Origin: Allolobophora icterica
Lineage: Eukaryota; Annelida; Clitellata; Crassiclitellata; Lumbricidae
Length of the DNA: 64,000 bases
Assembly (NCBI GenBank): GCA_963556255.1
Contig: OY744616.1
Span: forward strand, 32,656,616 to 32,720,615
Direction of reading: 5' to 3'
Below are positions 56,001-64,000 of this stretch, one piece after another (the first letter of the stretch is position 1; each line of letters begins with the position of its first letter). The position numbers and the translations under genes were made by a program. Below the pieces are notes generated by a model. It was not told the origin of the DNA. It did not search any database and saw only the letters and a list, made by a program, of their open reading frames with translations.

Positions 56001-56235
56001 CATGGCTATTCTTCTTTTTATCTCCGCATGGCACTTCACATCCCTCGTGACCATACTTCCTAGGTAACAGAATCTCTCAACTTGTTCGATGACTTATTCT
56101 AACTTCTTTTTCTTCTCTTTTGCTTATCCTCATGAATAAGGTAAGTAAAAGCACAAAGAATAAGACAAAGAAGAAGGCAAAGAAAGAAGGCAAAGATGAA
56201 GACAAAGAAGAAGTCAAAGGAGAAGGCAAGAGAAG
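50036..56235 (+). repeat. Purine-rich modular array with repeated 5' splice-site consensus
   Basis: About 6 kb built from a few modules: ggcaaagaagaa, ggtaagtaaaaagacaagaa and ggcagagagcaagatgcaga. The second contains AAGGTAAGTA, a consensus 5' splice site, and recurs dozens of times, always next to GAAGAA tracts that resemble exonic splicing enhancers. TTA, CTA and TCA are almost absent on the plus strand, so the minus strand shows open frames of up to 1645 codons made of Phe, Leu and Ser in several phases at once; these are composition artefacts. A LINE fragment interrupts it at 55500-56060. Confidence 0.9.
55500..56060 (-). mobile_element. LINE C-terminal fragment inside the purine array
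   Basis: Minus-strand frames contain AEIKRRIAMGKDAFYKRKEL, then SMVLYGSEMWT. After a frameshift near 55850 they read [30 protein letters not shown] and [10 protein letters not shown]. This is the end of a non-LTR ORF related to RTE-like elements. Its 3' end merges with a gaagaa tail at the array. Confidence 0.8.
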
Positions 56236-56515
56236 ACATACGCATGGTGTTGATAAGCGGGCTACATAATAAAATACAAGTAGACGCCATATGAATTCCA
56301 ATTTCATGTGAGATGAGAAATCCTGTTTACAGGCGGGTAGTGCATACATAATATGATCCATCTCAGATCTGTAGTTATTTCAGAGATTTAAAATTTAGGG
56401 GTGGTACGATCAGGACTCGGGGACCTTCAATGACGTGGCGCTCATTCAAACAGGAATAGCTCTAACACTTGGTTCAAATAATGATGCACTTTGCACAAAC
56501 ATTGAAGGTTCATTC

Positions 56516-56758
56516 ATTCATTCCATTCATTCCGGATATTTCTATAGCGCCTCTTGAAGTCTACTACTACTCAGAGGTACTCCCGACTACAGCATTGGTA
56601 CACTGTGTCGGAATTTTCACGCCGAAGCGCCACGAGCAGTTGTGAGTGAAGGACTTGCCCAAGGTCCGTACGCAGCGGCTAGAGTGGGATTCGAACCTGC
56701 AACCCTCCGGTCACAAGGCGCCAAACTTACCAATGAGCCACCACGCCCCACGCACGAA
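56516..56758 (-). mobile_element. tRNA-derived SINE with CR1-like LINE tail
   Basis: On the minus strand a tRNA-like head (ggcgtggtggctcattggta; B box ggttcgaatcc) is followed by a body with tgggcaagtccttcactcac. The tail agaggcgctatagaaatatc resembles the 3' end of the CR1-like LINE at 34264-34320. Sharing the tail suggests that the SINE uses that LINE's machinery. Confidence 0.75.
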
Positions 56759-56844
56759 GGTGCGCTGCCGTCGAGCATGCAACGTCACACTCAATAATTA
56801 TTGTGCGCCACTGTGCTGCAATAAAATTTGTCTGACTACACGGG

Positions 56845-56845
<1 letters not shown>

Positions 56846-56886
<41 letters not shown>
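56846..56886. repeat. TG microsatellite
   Basis: About 20 uninterrupted GT units (gtgtgtgtgt), one of which changes to tatg at the right edge. Confidence 0.95.
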
Positions 56887-56892
<6 letters not shown>

Positions 56893-56897
56893 TAGTA

Positions 56898-56960
56898 GTA
56901 AGGCTGTACCGAATAGGTGATTATCACTATTCAGCCGAATACGAATAATTGGACAAACTA
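56898..56960. mobile_element. One end of the TAGGGCTGTACCGAA hAT family
   Basis: Reads taaggctgtaccgaataggt, then gattatcactattc and gccgaatacgaataatt, matching the right end of the complete element at 58903-59301 in inverse orientation. The rest is missing. Confidence 0.7.
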
Positions 56961-56990
56961 TTTGACTATCTGACAGGTTATAGCTTCATT

Positions 56991-56996
56991 TTTATT
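56991..56996 (-). terminator. Candidate poly(A) signal of DHX37
   Basis: AATAAA on the minus strand, about 125 bases after the DHX37 stop at 57122-57124. Confidence 0.5.
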
Positions 56997-57121
56997 TACA
57001 GTTCTCCTATCATTTACACAAGCAGAATTTGCAAATTCCGTCAAGACATATCTCCGGACTGGAAGCAGTCATGTTCATTGGGAATCAAAAATCCTATGCA
57101 AATACAGGAAGCTCCTGCAAC

Positions 57122-60100
57122 TCACAATGGCGGCCAAACTGAGCAAACTTTATTGTGCAGCGTGCTTGGTACCCATTGCAAGTACTCATTTTGCAAATCT
57201 ACAAAATTTAAAACAAACCAAGTTACAATAAAGCCTTTTCCATAAAAAGGCATTCTACATTTTCACAGCAATTATACACTACCAACCCATTGTTCATACC
57301 GTACTTAGCACTCAAACAGCCATAGGCATAGACTCTGGGGGGCAGCCGGGGCATGTGCCCCCAATAATTGAGATGGACTGTACATCCAATGCAACAAGTG
57401 TAGAATGAATAACCAAATGCCCCCCAATATTTTGGACAAGTTTACGCCAGTGCAAACAGCAACATGATTTCATAACAAGTAACTGTCAAAAGCTCATCTG
57501 ATGAAGCACCACAATCAGAATTTCATTCCAGAATAAGAAAATTTACTGGTTTACTTTTCAGTAGTGATATAGTAACCCCTGCACAACATAGTAATTTAAG
57601 AAAAAATTATATATTGTGATGTATAGAAAGAGCAAAATTTACAGCAAACATGCATGAGCATAAGCAAAAGCTCCAGATAATTGTAACAATATAATTCTGC
57701 TAATATTGCATTTTAATAATAGAACATTTCTGTTAATATACATGTAATTCATATGATTCATGCCCCAATTATGTCTAGTAATATTCTGGTACATGCAAAA
57801 GATAACTTTTGAGATCAGATGTAATAATGATTGTTACTTACATTGGCTGTCAGTCTTCCACACTTCAAGCAGGCTGTTGCGGCTGTCAACTTTTCGGCTG
57901 ACGAGACTCGCCAGCAAAACCTGCGTTCTTGGTATAAGGCTAGAACAATAATAAGATAATTTATGTAGCACAGCCAAGGCCAAAGAATGGGTGCTGTATA
58001 CGAGTTAAAAAAATCAATGAGTCCTACAAAAATTACTTTAAAAAGATAGGTCTTGAGCTGTGATTTGAATGTCTCCAGCGATAGTTCCATGCAGTTGGTC
58101 AAGCGACTGAACAAGGAACAGTCACCAAACCTTGTTTACATACTCTATATGAGGTACTTAAATTTTACATAACTTTGAAGGACGTAAACCAGTGCATATT
58201 TTAAGGAATTTAGACTACTGGGACAAAATCAGCCATGAGTCTAGTTCATGACCTTCTTTTGGAACTCGTATCTGAAAAACTTTGATGACCTTTTTTTGGG
58301 AATTCATCTCCCGAAAAAGTTTATGACCTTTTTTGGGGAATTTCATGACAATGCGTTTTACTAATTCTGATTTTACTACTGGGGCAAATTTTTCAACTCC
58401 TGCAAAATTTGTCCCACTAGTTATACTTTAAACATACATTGCCTGGGACAAATCAGCCTAACTACTGGGACAAATACTAAGACTACTGGGACATTTGTCC
58501 CACTAGTTATACAGTTAAAATATGCCCTGACGTAAAATGTACAATATGGTAATGAAACTGATTTACTGTGCAAAAGGTTTTCACAGTCGCCAAACCTTGT
58601 TTACATACTCTATATGAGGTATTTAAATTTTACCTAAGTTTGAAGATGTAAAATGTGCAACGTGGTAATAAAATTGACATACTGTGCAAATGGTTTTATC
58701 ATAGTCTCTGGAGGCGACAATAGGTCTTTGCAGAACTTCTTCAGTTTCTTACAGATGCGACCCATGAGAAAATATTGGGCAAAGTATTTACTGCGTTCCA
58801 AACCCTGAGGATACTGTATTGTTGTGATAGGCAGCTGCCAATGCTGAGGTCCTGCAAACACAAACAGAATTCTTTAACAAAACGGCAAAGAATAATTACA
58901 ACTAGGGCTGTACTGAACATTCGCTTTGTATTCGCTTCGGGGCCGAATAGTGGGCCAAATAGCTATTCGGCCGAATAGTAGCGGTAGGACCGAATACGAA
59001 TAATGGTCACGTGATATCTGTTTCTGCATATGCGGCTGCTATAGTGAGTGGACTGAAGTAACTCTCTCATTAACATAATATATGCTGTGGTTGCAGCCAG
59101 GCATTGCCTACTGCCTGGACTGCGGTATCACAGTGTCAGTACTCAGTAGTCTCATTCTTTGTGTACAGTGACTGAATGTTAACATATTTTTGAATGTTGC
59201 AGGTATACCTATTTTGTACACTATTCGTATTCGGCCGAATTGTTGGTCCAATTATTTGTATTCGGCCGAATAGTGATAATCACCTATTCGGTACAGCCCT
59301 AATTACAACAAGAGTAAGTTTCCATATTTACCTGACTTCAACATAAAATTCGAAACAAAGCACAAACATTGCATAGTCGACGCTTTTGTTAAAAAATTTT
59401 TACCATTGCTCAATATATATTATATAATTCTTGCTACCCAAACAAAGCTCTACATCGATCAGCTCTACACTGATCAGCAGCCAGTACTGCAAATCCTCGA
59501 ATAACATCTTAATGGAGGCATCAGATATATTCCTAAATACGCAAATATTAGTGGCTTGTAGGCTATATATAATTTACTTAGTGTAATTCTCCCTTTTCTT
59601 CACAAGTTATTAAACCAGTTATGTTCACTAGGTTTTAACAGGTTTTCACAAAGTATGATTAAAATTACATGTATCAGCAAATACTTACCAAAGGTGCTGG
59701 ACATGTAGCACATTACCAAACCACTGGTCGTATCAAAGAATGGAGCCGGGTCTTTCTCTGGCTCTGAGAAATGACACGCTGTTGGCACATACTGCGGAAG
59801 CCATGCTGGTTCGATTGCAGTCACTCCTGAAAACCAGTCAGTCACTTTCATCATTAGGTAAATAAATGACACATAAGCAAATTGGTTGTGCATCGGCTAT
59901 GACTGTCTAACAACTGTGCATTGTTTTGCTCACTTATGATATATCAGTTCACAATGACATTCAACATCAAACAGGGTAACGCAGCAAGCGCTCCATGATT
60001 AATTTGCACAGGTGGTGCTATATTAAATTTACAATTAAAATCTAATATTTCCTTACACAAGGTGCAGTTACACTAAGACTTACTGCTCAAGCCATAAAAT

Positions 60101-63100
60101 GGAATCATAGAAAACTTGGACATAGTTCATTTGCATTGTTTCACTTTAGAAAACATCTGTATATCCTCGTACACTTCAGGCAATAAAGAAACATGACAGA
60201 TACATAGGGATTGTCACGAGTTTCTCAGGAACCAAACAACTGGAAAGAAAAAACTCAATTTCTCATTTAAAATGCTATTTAGAAATATTTTTCACACAGT
60301 CTCAAATGCTTTACAAACACCAAAAAACAACTTGCAGTCCTCTGGTTCCCAGGTAAGGCCTCACAAATTAAGGTCCTCTGGTCCTCTGGAGAGTTAAAGA
60401 ATTGTTTTCAAAAGTAAAGGAAATAACGGGAAAATTCACACCTAGAATGGGCTCAATGAAGGCAGGAGATGGAAACGTAATATGCGACGAAGAGAAGATG
60501 AAGAAAAGATGGAAAGAATACACAGAAGAGTTATATAGTATAGATAAACGAGTCAAAAAAGAGCAAATTGATGTTACAGGGTATGAAAAGGAACCGGAGG
60601 TTATTGAAGCAGAGGTAGAATGGGCAATAAAACAACTCAAAGATAATAAGGCGCCGGGTCATGATGGAATACCTATAGAACTGATAAAAGCAGGGGACGA
60701 TGCAATGATAAAAACAATAACAAAATTATGCAATCAAATATGGGCAACTGGAGAATGGCCGAATGATTGGAAGAAGTCGATCTTCATACCGATATTCAAG
60801 AAAGGCGACGCGAGGGAATGCGAAAATTACAGGACGATAGCAATAATATCACACACTAGTAAAATATTACTGAAAATAATCCACAAAAGAATGGAAAGCA
60901 CAATAGAGAGGGAACTTCCGGTGAACCAGGCTGGTTTCAGGAAATCTCGAGGAACTAGAGACCATATTGCCAACCTAAGGTGGATAATGGAACGGCAAAG
61001 GGAGTATGGACAAGAGGTGCACATCTGCTTCATTGATTATAGTAAGGCATTTGACTGCATTAACCACGATTTAATGTGGAAAACCCTACTTGAGATGGGA
61101 ATTCCGAAACACTTGATATGGCTATTAAGGGGACTATATGAAGATCAGATAGCGGTGATAAGAACAGAATGCGGAGACACTGATCAATTCAATATCAAGA
61201 AAGGGGTGAGACAGGGATGCATTTTGTCTCCATTCCTGTTTAACTTATATGCTGAAAGAATAATGAGAATGGCGGAAATGGAAGGGGCAAAAGAGGGAGT
61301 AAAAATTGCAGGAAGGACATTGAACAATCTTAGATATGCGGATGATACAACACTAATGGCAAAAAGAAAAGATGAGCTGATAGAATTAATAAGAAGGGTA
61401 AGGAGAGAAAGTGAAAAAGCTGGCTTATACTTCAACATAAAGAAGACAAAAGTCATGACAACAGCAGAATGGGATACTTTTGAGATTGACGGAGAAGAAA
61501 TAGAGGTGGTAGATAGCTTCACTTTCCTGGGATCATTGGTCGAAAAAGAAGGAAAATGTGATACAGAAATAAAACGAAGGATTGCGATTGGGAAAGCTGC
61601 AATGATTGGACTGGAAAAGATATGGAAGGACAAGCATGTGAGCATAGATAAAAAAAAGGCTCGTGAGAGCCCTAGTCTTTCCAACGGTTCTGTATGGGTG
61701 TGACCGTGTGAGTCGTGGACAATGACAAAGAACATGGAGAAAAAGGCCAACGCATGTGAAATGTGGATATGGAGAAAGATGTTGAGAATATCATGGACAG
61801 AGAAAAGGACGAACGAATCAATACGAGTGGAGATTGGTGTCGAGAATGAAGAGTCATTAAAACAAAAAGCGACAAGATTGAAGCTTGGATTCTTTGGTCA
61901 TGTTATGCGATCTGATGGGCTAGAAAAGGAAATGATGTTGGCTTGTGGTGAGGGGAAAAAAAGATGGGGTCGACCAAGGAAGAAATGGATGGATGAGATT
62001 CACGATGTAACTGGCATGAATCTGGAAGCACTAAGGGACCTGACTTTGAATAGGAAGCAATGGAGAATGTGTGTCATGGCGATCGCTAGAGCTCCAGGAG
62101 TTGACAGCACAAGGTGACAAGGTGGTTCCCAGATAAGGCCTCACAAATTAAGGTCCTCTGGTTCCCAGATAAGGCCTCAAAAAGTAAGGTCATTTTGTGA
62201 CAGGGATTTTATGTAAAAATGTAACAACTGATGCTACATGAAACTTAATTTTTTTTTATAAGACATGTAACTAAGAAAGAAATACTGAAGAAATTGCAGA
62301 TAAAGTCAAATACCTTTCATAAATATTTTTGTTGATGATGCTTCTTCAACAGTTTGATACACTACATATTCACAGTTGGATCTGTACAAGACACTATTGG
62401 GATGAATGTACACTGGGTCAGCCAACAGAGAATCCTAAAACCAAATTTTTAACAATTCCAATTAATAAAAATACTGAATTATTAAAATTATTAAACTGAA
62501 ATTACAACACAACTATTAGCTCTTCCATAATAAATTTCTCACAATGTTCTTTAGCAGAGTTGTTTTACAAGAAATATACGTGTAAAACGTATCAGACGCT
62601 ATTTGATACCTGATATGCATATCGAAGTTTGCGAGCTTCTTCAGCACTAAGTCCATCCTTCTTCTGAATTTTTCTACAAGCAAGATATCCAGAAACAATG
62701 AGGCACATCAAAATCATTCTTATTCAACCAAATAAATATCAGCTCTTTCAACAATTCCAACCAGAAACACTAGCAGACCAGCACAAGCAGAGAGAACAGT
62801 TTTCAGAACAGGACAGGTGAAAGTGATATCACCATTCAATTCATACACACATGTAACTGAAATTCAACTCGTATAGTTAGTACCGGGTAACTGCATTAAT
62901 GCAGAATTCACGTTGTAATAATACAGCTGATAAGAAGAAACTGTTGTACCTCAAATGCCTCACTATAGTCACAATGGAAAACCAAATGATAATGAACATC
63001 CCAACTGCAATGATCTCTTTACACCATGAATTACAAGCTGAACAATTGTCATGATGCACTTATTAAGTGCTACTAGCTAATGACTACGCAACTATCTGAT

Positions 63101-63807
63101 CAATCGATGGCGCTAAGACATTGTGAGTGAAGGACTTGCCGATGGAACATTAGGCCAAACTTTTAAACAGCTTTAAAGTTACTCTCAAGCTATGCACAGG
63201 GCACCATCTTATTTATGAGCACTGAGTCACATATCAAGAGATCTGTGTGCAGTGGAGGCTAAGGTGGGTCTCATGGGCGCTTCAAATCTGTACTCTGCAT
63301 TACAAGGCAAGCGCTTTAACCAATCAGCTACCATGTCCCACCAAATGAAGACTTTGTCACAGTATGGTTCTCATTTATGTTATCCTTGCTTTGAAAATCA
63401 CCTGGCACTACCTACTATAGTCCTGCAAGATTAAACTCACACTGGTGTATTCAAGCATTCACTTAAGATGCAGCTGTTAGGATTGGCTTACTAACTCTTT
63501 ATGCATAGTGTCATGTTGATGACCAAGGTAATTGTAATTGTAACCAAACATTTATATAGCCCCACTTGAATCAGAAGGTGTAAGTGTTACACAAGAAATG
63601 TGGTGTATTGTATGACTTCTATGCTATCTGTAAGCTTCTTTGTATTGATGTTTAGCCTATATTCATTAGAGCAGTGCTGAACTTACCTCGCAACATGGTT
63701 ACCAAGGCCACACAAGATAGCCATCCTCAGTAGCTGTGCCTGAGGATCAGATGGAGGATCCAGCTGAGGATCAAGCACTAAGCCAACAGTTGGAAAATGT
63801 TCATTCA
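57122..63807 (-). CDS. DHX37: DHX37 (DEAH-box RNA helicase), last seven exons
   Basis: DHX37 (yeast Dhr1, fly kurz) is a nucleolar ATP-dependent helicase that releases U3 snoRNA during small-subunit assembly. Exons in phase: 63807-63687, 62673-62610, 62434-62314, 59826-59689, 58851-58683, 57939-57842 and 57198-57122 (TGA). All junctions keep frame and give about 260 residues of the C-terminal region after the helicase core. Marks recognised: GLGNHVAR, then EEARKLRYAYQ, DPVYIHPNSVLY, YVVYQT, GVTAIEPAWLPQYVP, CHFSEPEKDPAPFF, GLERSKYFAQ and LLSPPETMIK. The end NEYLQWVP...VWPPL matches the family C-terminus. The helicase motifs and the start lie beyond the right edge. Five of the six introns hold a transposon. 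Confidence 0.92.
57321..57452. mobile_element. hAT-type MITE (CATAGGCGTAGACTC family), 132 bp
   Basis: It starts cataggcatagactctggg and ends agtttacgccagtg. A perfect 8-bp duplication CAAACAGC flanks it (57313-57320 and 57453-57460). It lies in the last DHX37 intron and pairs with 36925-37062. Confidence 0.9.
57945..58115 (-). mobile_element. LINE 3' fragment abutting a DHX37 splice acceptor
   Basis: The minus-strand frame reads CMELSLETFKSQLKTYLFKV, a typical LINE C-terminus. It is followed by the tail tgtgctacataaattatctt and attattgtt, directly before the CTAG acceptor of the exon starting at 57939. It has the same sense as DHX37. Confidence 0.7.
58118..58705. repeat. Tandem duplication of about 119 bp over the DHX37 exon 5 donor
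   Basis: Copy 1 (58118-58189 joined to 58530-58586) and copy 2 (58587-58705) share ccaaaccttgtttacatact, then ctatatgaggta and actgtgcaaa. Copy 2 holds the real exon end and its donor. Copy 1 holds a duplicate of the last 17 or so exon bases followed by GTAAAT. A hAT (58190-58529) sits inside copy 1. Confidence 0.75.
58190..58529. mobile_element. hAT element, non-autonomous, 340 bp
   Basis: The ends cagtgcatattttaa and ttaaaatatgccctg are inverted. The flanks acgtaaac and acgtaaaa agree at seven of eight bases. Several copies of ctactgggacaaa lie near both ends. It is in a DHX37 intron. Confidence 0.85.
58903..59301. mobile_element. hAT element with ATTCGGCCGAAT repeats, 399 bp
   Basis: Inverted ends TAGGGCTGTAC / GTACAGCCCTA are flanked by a perfect 8-bp duplication ATTACAAC (58895-58902 and 59302-59309). 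Palindromic attcggccgaat motifs repeat inside both ends. It is in a DHX37 intron. A fragment of the family is at 56898-56960. Confidence 0.9.
60382..62123 (+). pseudogene. 5'-truncated RTE LINE copy in a DHX37 intron
   Basis: It corresponds to the stretch of the intact copy from about 18490 to its 3' end and runs antisense to DHX37. The reverse transcriptase is largely preserved (IDYSKAFD, GCILSPFLFNLY, LRYADDTTLMAKR). An A-run deletion and a small insertion near 61650-61720 break the frame before the C-terminus (FGHVMRSDG, GRPRKKWMDEI). The endonuclease is missing. The flanks 60344-60381 and 62124-62161 repeat 38 bases with one mismatch, a long target duplication. It cannot be active alone. 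Confidence 0.88.
63075..63345 (-). mobile_element. tRNA-derived SINE fragment
   Basis: On the minus strand the head gtgggacatggtagctgatt runs through aaagcgcttgccttgtaatg to a decayed B box. The body contains ggcaagtccttcactcaca, as in the copy at 56516-56758. It lies in a DHX37 intron. Confidence 0.65.
63540..63575 (-). mobile_element. Isolated SINE or LINE tail
   Basis: Contains catttatatagccccacttg, the gcgctatataaatg-type tail in a decayed form. Confidence 0.35.
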
Positions 63808-63897
63808 CTGTGAAAACAAAGGATGCACTGATTACAAAACAATTCCTATCTGCTAATAATTTGTGAGACATTATTAGCACACATAATAAACTGTTCA

Positions 63898-63899
63898 TG

Positions 63900-63931
<32 letters not shown>
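63898..63931. repeat. ATT microsatellite
   Basis: About eleven ATT units within the first visible DHX37 intron. Confidence 0.9.
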
Positions 63932-64000
63932 ATGTTTATTAGAAGCCACCACCACACACCAACCAATGGCATTGAGTAACTGTAACTGTCTCCGAGAAGG

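Noticed and set aside
56640..56758. tRNA gene on the minus strand
   Set aside because: The tRNA-like head continues into a repeat body and LINE-type tail, so it is a SINE.

Overview
This is eukaryotic, intron-bearing animal DNA. Three multi-exon genes can be read by joining splice sites in phase: the 3' half of an hnRNP L gene (+, 31543-36185), a C2H2 zinc-finger gene with 11 fingers (-, 38933-43418) and the 3' end of the DEAH-box helicase gene DHX37 (-, 57122-63807, continuing past the right edge). A deuterostome marine invertebrate (echinoderm or hemichordate type) is the best guess. The reasons are a Ty3/gypsy element with integrase placed before reverse transcriptase (the Gmr1-like arrangement known from deuterostomes), RTE and CR1-like LINEs, many hAT elements, and the recurrent octamer TAGGCCTA. 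The species cannot be named from the sequence alone.

Layout. 1-8250: a 27-bp minisatellite split by a complete LTR retrotransposon (2931-8022, 727-bp LTRs, 5-bp target duplication). 8250-13800: sparse DNA with small hAT elements, old LINE ends and a possible pair of terminal exons of an unrecognised gene. 13820-20410: a nest of transposons, with a hAT containing a piggyBac, which contains a small element that itself holds another hAT, and also an RTE LINE with an open 1018-codon frame. 20860-31340: a patchwork of hAT elements, MITEs and LINE and SINE ends. 31543-36185: hnRNP L, with a U12-type AT-AC intron followed directly by a GC-AG intron, and a LINE in its last intron. 36900-38660: more hAT elements, one inside another. 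38933-43418: the zinc-finger gene. 43440-49600: SINEs, MITEs, a mariner element with perfect 48-bp ends, and hAT elements. 49940-56235: a roughly 6-kb purine-rich array that repeats a consensus 5' splice site dozens of times. 57122-64000: DHX37, where five of the six introns seen carry a transposon.

The host genes do not form a pathway, although hnRNP L (splicing regulation) and DHX37 (small-subunit ribosome assembly) are both RNA-processing factors. Most of the window is mobile DNA. Its most useful property is that many elements can be delimited exactly, because their target-site duplications are intact. All family assignments come from reading motifs and splice phases by eye; no database search was run.
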